Made by a program: the position numbers and the translations under genes. Shown piece by piece: positions 16,185 through 24,692 of a stretch of 64,000 nt of DNA. Source of the DNA: Bacteroidales bacterium (GTDB lineage: Bacteria; Bacteroidota; Bacteroidia; Bacteroidales; P3); the NCBI GenBank assembly GCA_017480225.1, contig JAFVBB010000004.1, forward strand, positions 124,001 through 188,000. The letters are read 5' to 3'. The notes beneath the pieces were generated by a model. That model was not told where the DNA came from. It did no database searches and saw only the letters and a list, made by a program, of their open reading frames with translations. Each line of letters begins with the position of its first letter. Position 1 is the first letter of the stretch.

Positions 16185-17768
16185 CTACTTGATGGGTGTG
16201 AGGGTGGTGCGGCGGTTGGCGGCGCGCCCCTGCTCGGTGTCGTTGGTGGCCACGGGCAGGCTCTCGCCGTAGCCCCGGTAGGCCAGCCGCGAAGCGTCGA
16301 CGCCGCGCTGCACCAGGTAGTCGTACACCGCCTTGGCCCTGCGCTCGGAGAGCAGCTGGTTGTCGGCCTCCGAGCCGACGGCGTCGGTGTGGCCGCCCAC
16401 CTCGAGCCGCAGCGAGGGGTGGCGCTGCAAGACCTCGGCCAGGCGGTCGAGCTCGGCCAGCGAGGTCTCCAGGAGGGTGGCCTTGGCGGTCTCGAAGAAG
16501 ATGTTTTTGAGGGTCACGGTGTCGCCCAGGGTGAGCAGGGTCTCGGCCTGGCGCACCGGGTCGACGAAGGTGATGCGCTCCGGGCGCGCCGGCGCGGGCA
16601 TGACGAAGCTGTAGAGATCCTGCTTGCCATAGCCGTCGTAGCGGTCGCTGGCGAAGATGGCGGTGCGCCCGTCGGGGGCCACGATGAGGCTCGACTCGTC
16701 GGCCGGGGTATTGATGGGGTAGCCCAGGTTGCGCGGCTTGCCCCACGAGCCGTCGGCCTGCCGCTTGGCCACGAAGAGGTCGGTGCCGCCCATGCCGCGG
16801 TGGCCGTCGGAGGCGAAGTAGAGCGTGCGGTCGTCGAAGTGGATGTAGGGCGAGGTCTCGTTGCCGGGGGTGTTCACCTCGGGGCCGAGGTTGCGCGGCT
16901 CGCTCCAGCGCCCCTCCTCGAGGGTGCAGCACCAGATGTCGGTGCCGCCGTAGCCGCCCGAGCGGTTGGAGGCGAAGTAGAGCGTGCTTCCGTCGACGCT
17001 GAGCGAGGGGAACGACTCCCAGTAGACGCTGTTGACCGGGAAGCCCAGCCCGCGCGGCTCGCCCCACTTGCCGCCGTGCAGCACGCTCATGTAGAGGTCG
17101 CAGCCGGTGGGCTCCTTGCTGCGCCCGCAGGCGGTGAAGATCACCACGCGGCCGTCGTGCGAGAGGGTCTGCGCCCCCTCGTTGGCGTTGCTGTTGAGAG
17201 GCTCGGGCATACGCTCGGCAGGCCCCCAGCGCAGCTCCATGGTGTCGTAGGCCGACTGGTAGAAGTCCTCCTCCATGGGCAGGTCGCCGCGCGTGGAGGC
17301 GCGGCGCGGCACACGGCGCGTGAAGACCAGCGTGCGGTAGTCGACCGTGAGCGCGGGCATGTACTCGTCGTCGGCCGAGTTGACGCCCGGCCCCAGGTTG
17401 ATGGGGGTGAACGGCACGGGGTGCTCCACCGCGTCCTGCCGCCAGCGGGCGGTGGCAAGCCCCTCGGCGGCCTCGTCGCGCCAGCGCTTGACTGTGGGCT
17501 CCAGCTCGAGGGCGCGGCTGTAGCTGGCCGCCGCCTCGGCATACTGCTGCAGCGCCATGTGTTGCACGCCCAGCAGCAGGTGAGCCTCGACAAAGCCAGG
17601 GTCGATGTCGACGGCCTTGTGCAGCAGGGCTATGGCCTCCTCGTACTGACCCACCACGCTCTTGTCGACCGCGCGGTCGAACAGGGGTTGGCTCTTCTTG
17701 GTCTGCGCCGCGGCGGCAGGCAGCAGCGCCGTCGCCAGCAGGGCGGCGATAATGGCAAGATGTCTCAT
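16185..17768 (-). CDS. TPR / beta-propeller / OmpA-C outer-membrane-associated protein (PorE-like layout)
   Basis: 527 residues with a signal peptide (1-21, ending AAAAQ) and no lipobox cysteine. TPR-like helices span about 25-95. PD40-type propeller blades follow over about 100-395, with recurring forms such as DGSTLYFASNRSGGYGGTD and DDRTLYFASDGHRGMGGTD. An OmpA-like peptidoglycan-binding domain closes the protein (about 423-527), with GGHTDAVGSEADNQLLSERRA. The order TPR-propeller-OmpA resembles PorE, a peptidoglycan-binding T9SS component, although the regulatory domain and lipid anchor of PorE are not evident, so the assignment is inference. Its start overlaps the mazG stop by 4 bp, so the genes are translationally coupled; a strong terminator follows. 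Confidence 0.85.
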   Translation of the reverse strand: MRHLAIIAALLATALLPAAAAQTKKSQPLFDRAVDKSVVGQYEEAIALLHKAVDIDPGFVEAHLLLGVQHMALQQYAEAAASYSRALELEPTVKRWRDEAAEGLATARWRQDAVEHPVPFTPINLGPGVNSADDEYMPALTVDYRTLVFTRRVPRRASTRGDLPMEEDFYQSAYDTMELRWGPAERMPEPLNSNANEGAQTLSHDGRVVIFTACGRSKEPTGCDLYMSVLHGGKWGEPRGLGFPVNSVYWESFPSLSVDGSTLYFASNRSGGYGGTDIWCCTLEEGRWSEPRNLGPEVNTPGNETSPYIHFDDRTLYFASDGHRGMGGTDLFVAKRQADGSWGKPRNLGYPINTPADESSLIVAPDGRTAIFASDRYDGYGKQDLYSFVMPAPARPERITFVDPVRQAETLLTLGDTVTLKNIFFETAKATLLETSLAELDRLAEVLQRHPSLRLEVGGHTDAVGSEADNQLLSERRAKAVYDYLVQRGVDASRLAYRGYGESLPVATNDTEQGRAANRRTTLTPIK

Positions 17769-18397
17769 TGTTTGCTGTTTGCGGCCTCCGCCGACTGGCG
17801 GAAGCGGTGGTTGGCGGCGGCCAGCGCGTCGTCCGCGCCGATGCCGTGGCGGCGCCCCCAGTCCACCAGCGCGAAAAGCATGTCGCCGAACTCCGCGGCG
17901 TCCATCCCCTCGCGCAGCGGCGGCACGTCGCCACTGGTGGGCTGCACGCCCATGCCCGACACCTTCTCCTGCATACGCTGGGCCATGACAAGCGAGGGCA
18001 GCGAGCGGGGCACCCCGTCGAGCACCCCCTTGCGGCCACGCTCACGCATCTTGAGCTGCTCCCAGCTCTCGCCGTGGTAGGCGTCGGGGTTGTAGATGAA
18101 GGGGTGGCGTGCCACGAGCTTGTCGCACACGGTGTTGTAGACGTCGTCGGTGGTGAACAGGCCCTTCTCCTCGGCAATCTTGCAGTAGAAGAGCACGTGC
18201 ATGGCCAGGTCGCCCAGCTCCTTCCTTATGTCGTCCGGACTGTCGGCCACTATGGCCTCGCTCAATTCGTGCGCCTCCTCGATGGTGAGGTAGCGCAGGC
18301 TCTGCATTGTCTGCTCGCGGTCCCAGGGGCACTGGCTGCGCAGGGTGTCAAGAATATCACGCAGCCGCTCAAATGCGGTGCACGTCTTCGATGCCAT
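17765..18397 (-). CDS. mazG: Nucleoside triphosphate pyrophosphohydrolase MazG
   Basis: 210 residues, cytoplasmic. It hydrolyses (d)NTPs to NMP and pyrophosphate, a house-cleaning role that in E. coli also lowers ppGpp. The first MazG domain shows CPWDREQTMQSL, the EExxE metal site in TIEEAHELSEA, and the KELGDL segment; a second, degenerate repeat contains EFGDMLFALVDW. The start lies inside the end of rel (29-bp overlap) and the 3' end overlaps the next gene by 4 bp. The rel-mazG pairing fits a shared role in nucleotide-stress control. Confidence 0.95.
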   Translation of the reverse strand: MASKTCTAFERLRDILDTLRSQCPWDREQTMQSLRYLTIEEAHELSEAIVADSPDDIRKELGDLAMHVLFYCKIAEEKGLFTTDDVYNTVCDKLVARHPFIYNPDAYHGESWEQLKMRERGRKGVLDGVPRSLPSLVMAQRMQEKVSGMGVQPTSGDVPPLREGMDAAEFGDMLFALVDWGRRHGIGADDALAAANHRFRQSAEAANSKQ

Positions 18398-20621
18398 CTA
18401 TTGATTTCAGTTTGTCAATAAGCCGGTTGATGCTCTCCACGCCGTTCACGTAGAGCATGATGATGCCGCGCGCCACCCCCTCGGAGGCCTCGAGCGTAAG
18501 GGCGCGCATGTTCATGTCAAGCTCTTCCGATATTCGCTTGGTGATCTCCTGCAGCAGCCCCTTGTTGTCGATGGCCGTCAGCGCAATGCCCGCCAGCAAC
18601 GACAGCTGCTCGCCGGGACGCCACTTGGCGCGTATGGTGTGGTTCTCGTGGTTTGCCATCTCGTCGCGCGCCACCCGGCAGCCAGTGCGGTGCACCATGA
18701 CGCGACCCTCCTGCACTATGCCCACCACCTGGTCGCCCTGCACCGGGCGGCAGCACGAAGCCACCTCGGTGGGCAGGTGCTCATACTTCTTGTCGAGCAG
18801 GAAAGGAGTGGCCGGGGTCACCTCGCGGCTGTTGCCCAGAGATGCCGCCAGCGGCGTTGACGCAAAATATTGCTTGTATTGGTCGAGAAAGAAAAGCTGC
18901 GGGGCAGGCCGGGCCTTGCCGAAGCACTCGGCCACCTGGTGCTCGGTGATGTTGCCCATGGCCAGGTCGTAGTACATGTCGATGTCTGACTTCTGGCTGA
19001 AGAAGCGCTTCATCTGCCCCAGGTTCTGCGGGTTGTCCTTGATGTGGAGCCGCTCCAGGTAGTCGGCCAGCTTGCGCTTGCCCTCCTCGGTGTATTTGCG
19101 ACGCTGACGGCGCAGGCTCGCCTTCACAGCCTCGCGGGCGCGCTGCGTCTGACAGTCAGCCAGCCACTCCTCGGTGGGCATGGTGCCCGCGGTGGTGAGC
19201 ACCTGCACCTGGTCGCCGGTCTGCAGCCGCTCGCTGCGCCCCACCACGCGCGCGTTCACCTTGGCACCTATGCAGTGGTGCCCCAGGTCGGAGTGGATGG
19301 CATAGGCGAAGTCGAGCACTGTGCTGTGCGACGGCAGGGTGATGGTCTTGCCGCCGGGGGTGAAGAGGTATATCTCCTGTGTGTAGAGGCTCTCCTTGAA
19401 TTCCTCCACCAGATCGAGCGCACTCTTGTCGCTCTGCTCGAGCGAGGTGCGCACCTGCTGCAGCCAGTCTTCGAATGGGTTGTTGTCGAGTTGCTCGTCG
19501 GGGTGAGCCTCCTTGTACAGGAAGTGGGCAGCCATTCCCTTCTCGGCTATGGCGTCCATGCGCTCGGTGCGTATCTGTATCTCCACCCAGCGGCCTATCG
19601 GGGTCATCACCGTGGTCTGCAGGCTCTCGTAGCCGTTTGCCTTGGGGTTGGTGATCCAGTCGCGGAAGCGCTTGGGGTTGGGCTGGAAGCGGTCGGTGAT
19701 GAGGCTGTACACGCGGAAGCATTCCTCCTTCTCATGCTCGCGAGGCACATCGGACAGCACTATGCGCATGGCATAGAGGTCGTATATCTCGTCGAAGTCG
19801 ATGTGCTTGTGCTCCATCTTCTTGTAGCAGCTGTAGACCGACTTGATGCGGGTCTTCAGCGTGTAGTGGTAGCCAGCCTCGTCGAGCATGGCGAGCATGG
19901 GCTCCACCAGGCACTCGCGCAGCCGCTCCTCGGTGCCGCCGGTAGCGGCTATCTTGGCCTCTATCTCGGCATAGCGCTCAGGCATGGTGTAGCGCATGAC
20001 GAGCTCCTCAAGCTCGGTCTTGATGGCGTAGAGCCCCAGCCTGTGGGCCAGGGGGATGTAGAGGTAGGAGGTCTCGCTGGCGATGATGAGCTTCTTGGTG
20101 TCCTTCATCGAGCCCAGCGTGCGCATGTTGTGCAGGCGGTCGCAGAGCTTGAGGAAGATGACGTAGGCGTCGTTGCACATCGAGAGCAGTATCTTGCGGT
20201 AGTTTTCCGCCTGTTTGCTCTCGGTCTGCTGCATGAGCATCACGTCGTCAATTTTGGTCACGCCGTCGACGATGCGCGCCACGCGGTCGCCGAAGACCAT
20301 ACGCAGCTCGTCGAGCGTGATGTCGGTGTCCTCCACCACATCGTGCAGCAACGCCGCCACGACGGCCACAGGCCCCAGCCCAACCTCCTTCACGGCAATC
20401 AAGGCCACCGCCAACGGGTGGAATATGTAAGGCTCACCACTCTTGCGGCGCGTGCCGGCATGGGCCTCCTTGGCCACGCGGAAAGCCTGCATGACACTCC
20501 GCTCCTCGTCATTGCTCATGGGTTTGAGCGCGCGGCAGGCCTCAATCAGTTCCTGGAACTTGGCCTGTATCTCCTGCTCCTCGCGCCGCTCGTCAATAAC
20601 ATATTTCCCACTCTCCTCCAT
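18369..20621 (-). CDS. Bifunctional (p)ppGpp synthetase/hydrolase (Rel/SpoT type)
   Basis: 750 residues. It makes and degrades the stringent-response alarmone (p)ppGpp. An N-terminal HD hydrolase domain has His68 in FHPL, HD at 93-94 and ED at 97-98 (LLHDVVEDTD). The synthetase domain includes RIKSVYSCYKKM and the YDLYAMRIVL strand. The TGS domain lies near 400-470 (IYLFTPGGKTITLPSHS), then a conserved cysteine segment (ASCCRPVQGD), and a C-terminal ACT domain. The intact HD motif indicates that hydrolase activity is retained. It sits 9 bp after the outer-membrane protein gene and overlaps mazG. Confidence 0.96.
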   Translation of the reverse strand: MEESGKYVIDERREEQEIQAKFQELIEACRALKPMSNDEERSVMQAFRVAKEAHAGTRRKSGEPYIFHPLAVALIAVKEVGLGPVAVVAALLHDVVEDTDITLDELRMVFGDRVARIVDGVTKIDDVMLMQQTESKQAENYRKILLSMCNDAYVIFLKLCDRLHNMRTLGSMKDTKKLIIASETSYLYIPLAHRLGLYAIKTELEELVMRYTMPERYAEIEAKIAATGGTEERLRECLVEPMLAMLDEAGYHYTLKTRIKSVYSCYKKMEHKHIDFDEIYDLYAMRIVLSDVPREHEKEECFRVYSLITDRFQPNPKRFRDWITNPKANGYESLQTTVMTPIGRWVEIQIRTERMDAIAEKGMAAHFLYKEAHPDEQLDNNPFEDWLQQVRTSLEQSDKSALDLVEEFKESLYTQEIYLFTPGGKTITLPSHSTVLDFAYAIHSDLGHHCIGAKVNARVVGRSERLQTGDQVQVLTTAGTMPTEEWLADCQTQRAREAVKASLRRQRRKYTEEGKRKLADYLERLHIKDNPQNLGQMKRFFSQKSDIDMYYDLAMGNITEHQVAECFGKARPAPQLFFLDQYKQYFASTPLAASLGNSREVTPATPFLLDKKYEHLPTEVASCCRPVQGDQVVGIVQEGRVMVHRTGCRVARDEMANHENHTIRAKWRPGEQLSLLAGIALTAIDNKGLLQEITKRISEELDMNMRALTLEASEGVARGIIMLYVNGVESINRLIDKLKSIDGIEDVHRI

Positions 20622-20630
20622 ACGCCGACA

Positions 20631-21245
20631 CTACAGGAACCACATGAAAATACTCGGCGACAGACCCAGGCTGAGGCCGGCCGACACATAGAGGTTCTGG
20701 TTGACGTAGCCAACCGACATCATGACCGACGACCAGCAGAACGTGCCGCCGCCGTCGGGGAAAGCCAGGCGCAGCCCCAACTCGCCGCCAAGCGTGTGGC
20801 TGTAGGCCAGGCCGCCGAACAGATGCCAGTCGACGTTGTCGCCGCAGTCTGACAGGCGCAGCGCAGGCCCTGCCGCCAGGTAGCCATGGGCGAAGCCAAC
20901 CCGGCCGGTGGCATAGGCGCCCCAGCGCCTCGGCAGTACGGTGAGGGTGCCGCCGACAGCCATGTCGAACTCGGTTATCATGGCGTTGCACTCGAAAAAG
21001 ACCGACGAGAACTCGTCTTCCAGGCGGTTGCGGAAATGATGTCGCGGACGGTGGTACTCGGCGCTGGCCTGCCCAGAGCCGATGACGTTGCCCAGCGTGT
21101 CGTAGTAGACCGGGGAGCCGAGCACATTGCGCTCGGCCTTCACGTGGCGGCGTGGCGTGTCGCCCAGCGCTTCGCCGGGCGCCTCCTGCGCCATCAGACC
21201 GCAGCACATGACGGCAAAAGTGATGAAAAATGCTATATGTTTCAT
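20631..21245 (-). CDS. Predicted outer-membrane beta-barrel protein
   Basis: 204 residues with a signal peptide (about 1-19, ending GLMAQ). From about residue 80 the chain alternates hydrophobic and polar residues in strands (DMAVGGTLTVL, AYATGRVGFAHGYLAAGPALRL, HLFGGLAYSHTLGGELGLRLAF) and ends on an aromatic residue plus Leu (SIFMWFL), as outer-membrane barrels do. The family is not recognised. It is probably the first gene of the operon that continues with rel, mazG and the OmpA-family gene. Confidence 0.7.
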   Translation of the reverse strand: MKHIAFFITFAVMCCGLMAQEAPGEALGDTPRRHVKAERNVLGSPVYYDTLGNVIGSGQASAEYHRPRHHFRNRLEDEFSSVFFECNAMITEFDMAVGGTLTVLPRRWGAYATGRVGFAHGYLAAGPALRLSDCGDNVDWHLFGGLAYSHTLGGELGLRLAFPDGGGTFCWSSVMMSVGYVNQNLYVSAGLSLGLSPSIFMWFL

Positions 21246-21310
21246 TTTTTTCAGCCCTATGGGTACTTGCGCAGATAAATACGGGCGGAGGGTGATTTTA
21301 TTGTGCGGAG

Positions 21311-21361
21311 GGCATAATATTTATGCCGAAGGCGGGGCCGTGCACCGCACGGCCCCGCCTT
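21311..21361 (-). terminator. Double hairpin after the peptide transporter gene
   Basis: A perfect 15-bp stem, AAGGCGGGGCCGTGC (21329-21343) with GCACGGCCCCGCCTT (21347-21361), and beside it a 7-bp hairpin GGCATAA/TTATGCC (21311-21327). They lie 24 bp after the minus-strand stop codon at 21385. The U tract is poor, so termination efficiency is uncertain. Confidence 0.6.
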
Positions 21362-21384
21362 GCCTATGGCGTCGCGGCAGTCGC

Positions 21385-22959
21385 TTATTGCTGCTGCGAG
21401 GTGATGCGCTCAAGCCACTTCAACATGCCGAACATCACGCTCATGGCGATGAGGCAGATGAGGGCGAATGTGGCCCAGGTCATCCACAGCTTGGGCAGCG
21501 CGTTGAAGAGGATGGGTCCAATCATGATGAGCAGGTTGCCAATGGCGGTAGCGCCGAGCCACAAGCCCTGGCAGATGCCCTGCAGGTGTTTGGGTGCAAT
21601 CTTCGACACGAAGCTCAATCCCAGCGGCGAGATGAAGAGCTCGGCCACGGTGAGGAAGAAGTAGGTCACGATCAGCACCCAGGCGCCAGCCTTCATCGAA
21701 TCAATCGTGCCAGCATCCTGAGCGAGGAAGGCCTTGCCCGAAGGATAGCCCATATTCGCGCTGAAGACGGTGAGGAAGACGTAGGCGCAGGCTGCGAAGA
21801 GCATACCGATGACAATCTTGCGCGGAGTGGAAATCTTGCGACCCCACTTGGTGCCGAAGAGCCACATGATGGGGAAGGTGAGCAGGATGACCAGCGCAGG
21901 GTTGAGGAACTGCCACACTTCGGGCGCCACACTCTCGGTGTGGACGAAGTCGCGAGCAAAGAGCGAGAGCGACTGTCCGTTCTGGTGGAACGACATCCAG
22001 AAGAAGACACAGATGCCCAGCACGGCATAGAGGCCGGCCATGCGCTGCTTGATCTCCTTGGCCATGGCAGCCTTCTCGGCGGCAGAGTACTCCACGACGG
22101 CCTCTTTGGCGGCCTTCTTGGCGGGTGCCGGGAAGATTTTCTTGAAGGCCAGGAAGATGCAGAGCGAGATGAGCATAGCGGCCACGGAGGCGATGAAGGA
22201 GTAGTGGATGCCGGTGTTGAACACCTGGAGGTAGCTCTCGCAGGCGGCCTGCATGTTGGCAGGGTCGAAGCCGGTGTTGTTCTGCTGCATGTAGGTGGTC
22301 AGGTTGGCCATCTGAGTGGCGTCCATACCCATAGCGTCGTTGATGTACTGATGGCAGAGGGCAGGCAGGTTCGAGTTGTAGGTCATGCCGTTGCGGCCGA
22401 GCCACCACTGGCGGAGCGAGGGAGCCACGAAGGGGGCTATCACGCCGCCGATGTTGATGAAGACGTAGAAGATCTGGAAGCCAGGGTCGCGCTTGCTCTT
22501 GGCCAGCTCGAGCGCCTCAGGCCCCTTCTTGGCGGCCTCGGCCTCGAGGTTGTCGTACATCTGGCCCACGATGGCCTGCAGGTTGCCCTTGAAGAGGCCG
22601 TTGCCGAAGGCTATGATGAACAGTGCCAAGCAGGTGACCACGAGCACCATGGTCTTGCTGGCGGGCGACACGGCCAGTGGTATCGACAGAACCACATAGC
22701 CAGCGGCCATGGTAATCAGGCCAGCGATGATTGTGCCCTTGTAGTTCTGCAGCTTGTCGGCAATCACGCCGCCGGGCAGCGCCATGATGTAGATGGCGAA
22801 GTAGAAGATGCCGTAAATCGCACCTGCCACCTGGTCGGGAATGCCAAACTTCGAGCAGAGGAACAGCAGCAGCACAGCGTTCATAATATAGTAGCCGAAA
22901 CGCTCGCCCATATTACTCAACGCCGCCGCGATAAGTCCTTTAGGATGTCCTTTGAACAT
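21385..22959 (-). CDS. POT-family proton-coupled oligopeptide transporter
   Basis: 524 residues with about 12-14 hydrophobic helices, an inner-membrane symporter importing di- and tripeptides with protons. The family signature GERFGYYIMNAVLLLF occurs at residues about 18-33, with the ERFxYY motif intact, followed by helices containing GIFYFAIYIMALPGGVIAD. A cytoplasmic loop rich in Lys and Ala lies near residues 280-295. The gene stands alone: a promoter word at 23030-23037 precedes it and a double hairpin follows. Peptide import fits an amino-acid-fermenting Bacteroidales lifestyle. Confidence 0.93.
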   Translation of the reverse strand: MFKGHPKGLIAAALSNMGERFGYYIMNAVLLLFLCSKFGIPDQVAGAIYGIFYFAIYIMALPGGVIADKLQNYKGTIIAGLITMAAGYVVLSIPLAVSPASKTMVLVVTCLALFIIAFGNGLFKGNLQAIVGQMYDNLEAEAAKKGPEALELAKSKRDPGFQIFYVFINIGGVIAPFVAPSLRQWWLGRNGMTYNSNLPALCHQYINDAMGMDATQMANLTTYMQQNNTGFDPANMQAACESYLQVFNTGIHYSFIASVAAMLISLCIFLAFKKIFPAPAKKAAKEAVVEYSAAEKAAMAKEIKQRMAGLYAVLGICVFFWMSFHQNGQSLSLFARDFVHTESVAPEVWQFLNPALVILLTFPIMWLFGTKWGRKISTPRKIVIGMLFAACAYVFLTVFSANMGYPSGKAFLAQDAGTIDSMKAGAWVLIVTYFFLTVAELFISPLGLSFVSKIAPKHLQGICQGLWLGATAIGNLLIMIGPILFNALPKLWMTWATFALICLIAMSVMFGMLKWLERITSQQQ

Positions 22960-23029
22960 AGCGATAATTGTTTGGTTTATAACTTGTTGAACTTAACTTC
23001 ACAAATACGTCAGCCCTCGTTTCAAAACG

Positions 23030-23037
23030 CAAAGATA
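23030..23037 (-). promoter_or_regulatory. -7 promoter word of the peptide transporter gene
   Basis: TATCTTTG on the minus strand, about 70 bp before the start codon at 22959. No clear -33 TTTG stands at 18-20 bp. Confidence 0.5.
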
Positions 23038-23080
23038 CAAAAAAAAACGCACACAGCCGCGGCGGCAGCCATTTTTTTAG

Positions 23081-23088
23081 TAATTTTG
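23081..23088 (+). promoter_or_regulatory. -7 promoter word of the Sua5/TsaC-like gene, nearly leaderless
   Basis: TAATTTTG ends only 7 bp before the ATG at 23096. Because initiation usually falls 5-7 nt after this word, the mRNA would start at or next to the start codon. No -33 word is seen. Confidence 0.45.
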
Positions 23089-23095
23089 CGGCGCT

Positions 23096-23656
23096 ATGGA
23101 CACTATACTCGACCAGGCCGTGGCCGCCCTGCGCGGCGGGCTCACGGTGCTCTACCCCACCGACACCATCTGGGGCATCGGCTGCGACGCCTCGCTTCCC
23201 GGCGCCGTGGAGCGCGTCTACTCCATCAAGCGGCGCGACCGCTCGAAAAGTATGCTCGTGCTCTGCACGGCCAGTCAGCTGGGCACCGACCGATGGTGCA
23301 CCGCCGATGGCTCGCGCCCCACCACCTTCATCCTGCCCGCCGCGCTGTGGCGGCCCGCGCTGGGCAGCCTGGTGGCCGACAACCTGCCCGCCGACGACGG
23401 CTCGCTGGGCATACGCGTGCCGCACGACGAGTTCTGCCAGCAGCTGCTGCGGCGGCTGGGAAGGCCGATAGTGAGCACCAGCGCCAACCTGAGCGGACGG
23501 CCATCGCCAGCCTGCCACGCCGACATAGGCGAGGAGCTGATGGCGCGCGTGGACTACTGCGTGCCGCCGCTGCCAGGCCTCGGCGGCCAAGGTGGCCAGG
23601 GCAGCCGCATAGTGAAAATAGCACCCGACGGCTCCTCCACCGTCATCCGCCCATAG
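23096..23656 (+). CDS. L-threonylcarbamoyladenylate synthase family protein (Sua5/YrdC/YciO)
   Basis: 186 residues, cytoplasmic. The YrdC fold makes threonylcarbamoyl-AMP from threonine, bicarbonate and ATP for the t6A37 modification of ANN-decoding tRNAs. The N-terminal VLYPTDTIWGIGCDA, the YSIKRRDRSKSMLVLC basic motif and VSTSANLSG are characteristic. It lacks the C-terminal Sua5 domain, so it is a TsaC/YciO-sized protein, and which subfamily it belongs to is not settled by eye. The start is fixed by the family N-terminus, leaving virtually no leader after the promoter word. Palindromic repeat copy B starts 17 bp after its stop. Confidence 0.9.
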   Translation: MDTILDQAVAALRGGLTVLYPTDTIWGIGCDASLPGAVERVYSIKRRDRSKSMLVLCTASQLGTDRWCTADGSRPTTFILPAALWRPALGSLVADNLPADDGSLGIRVPHDEFCQQLLRRLGRPIVSTSANLSGRPSPACHADIGEELMARVDYCVPPLPGLGGQGGQGSRIVKIAPDGSSTVIRP

Positions 23657-23673
23657 CCACCGCAGCCCCAAGG

Positions 23674-23776
23674 CCGTCTGTTCTTCGATTGATGTCCGAT
23701 TGTTCTTCGATTGTTCTCCGATACAAAATCGAAGAACAATCGAAGAACAATCGGAGAACAATCGAAGAACAGACGG
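23674..23776. repeat. Palindromic 11-mer repeat element, copy B, with tail
   Basis: Inverted arms begin CCGTCTGTTCTTCGATTG and end with the complement (CAGACGG at 23776). Each arm has four 11-bp units; one left-arm unit is changed (GATGTCCGATT), and the centre is ACAAA. A tail conserved with copies C and E follows at 23777-23817 (GTGTTGACATTGCC, then GATGCTTTTTC, GGCTGGTTTTCA). The rest of the gene-free stretch 23657-23991 shows nothing else. Confidence 0.95.
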
Positions 23777-23991
23777 TGTTGACATTGCCCTGATGCTTTT
23801 TCGGGCTGGTTTTCAATAACATACAGAGAGCGCCCAACCATAAGTGCCTGAAAACAAGCCATTGACAATACGCAGACAGCGTGCCCGACAGCGGCGGCGA
23901 TGGCCTAAAAAACAGGCCACGGGGGCAATAATAGGACACGCGCCGCGTTAAGGTGCCGTTTTCATATTCACCCATTAAACCCGAAAGAGAA

Positions 23992-24507
23992 ATGCTCAAC
24001 AAGAAAGTGGCAGACCTGCTCAACGAGCAGATCAACAAGGAGCTCTACAGCGCATACCTGTACCTCGACATGAACAACTACTTCGACAAGCGCGGCCTCG
24101 GCGGCTTCGCCAACTGGTACATGATACAGGCACAGGAGGAGCGCGACCACGCCATGCTCATCTACCGCTACATGCAGAACAACGACTGCCCCATCAAGCT
24201 CGAGGCCATTGCGATGCCCGACAAGGTTTACAAGCAGGACATGGACGTGCTGAAGGCCGGCCTGGAGCACGAGGAGTACGTCACCGCCTCGATCCACACC
24301 ATCTACGACGCCGCCAGCAAGGTGAAGGACTTCCGCACGATGCAGTTCCTCGACTGGTTCGTCAAGGAGCAGGGCGAGGAGGAGACCAACGCCCGCGACA
24401 TGATCTCGAAGATGGAGCTCTTCGGCAGCGACCCCCGCAGCCTCTACATGCTCAACCAGGAGCTGGCCGCCCGCACCTACAGCGCCCCCAGCCTGGTGCT
24501 CGATTAG
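23992..24507 (+). CDS. ftnA: Bacterial non-haem ferritin
   Basis: 171 residues from the ATG at 23992, preceded by the A/G-rich GAAAGAGAA; an upstream GTG at 23953 would only add a non-conserved tail. It stores iron as ferrihydrite in a 24-mer shell. The four-helix fold shows ferroxidase residues in the family places: Glu in NEQINKELYSAYLYLDM, the Glu-x-x-His pair in QAQEERDHAM, and Glu and Gln in the WFVKEQGEEE helix. The length matches FtnA. A strong terminator follows. Confidence 0.95.
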   Translation: MLNKKVADLLNEQINKELYSAYLYLDMNNYFDKRGLGGFANWYMIQAQEERDHAMLIYRYMQNNDCPIKLEAIAMPDKVYKQDMDVLKAGLEHEEYVTASIHTIYDAASKVKDFRTMQFLDWFVKEQGEEETNARDMISKMELFGSDPRSLYMLNQELAARTYSAPSLVLD

Positions 24508-24539
24508 ACGGCAACGGCCCGCGGGCCTCACCATGGATG

Positions 24540-24566
24540 GCGCCCCGCTTCCGGCGGGGCGCTTTT
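24540..24566 (+). terminator. Intrinsic terminator of the ferritin gene
   Basis: GCGCCCCGC (24540-24548) pairs with GCGGGGCGC (24554-24562) around a 5-nt loop and is followed by TTTT. Confidence 0.88.
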
Positions 24567-24692
24567 CAACTTGCGGGTGTGGAAATTTTTTGCGGCCGGC
24601 GCGGCCGTGTGTCAGAAATAATTAGTATTTTTACACTCGCTTTCCCATCCGGGCGGGTGGGTACAGGTATTTGTATATCAAAAATATAGCAG

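Noticed and set aside
16147..18177. 676-codon minus-strand frame over the OmpA-family gene and mazG
   Set aside because: Arg/Ala-rich frame in a different phase from both real genes; no domains.
19044..20852. 602-codon plus-strand frame opposite rel
   Set aside because: Antisense to a well-supported gene, with Leu/His/Val-rich composition and no recognisable domain; it also runs across a gene boundary.
23674..23776. Repeat arrays read as a CRISPR
   Set aside because: Units are 11 bp, directly abutting without spacers, and arranged as an inverted pair; no cas genes are present.
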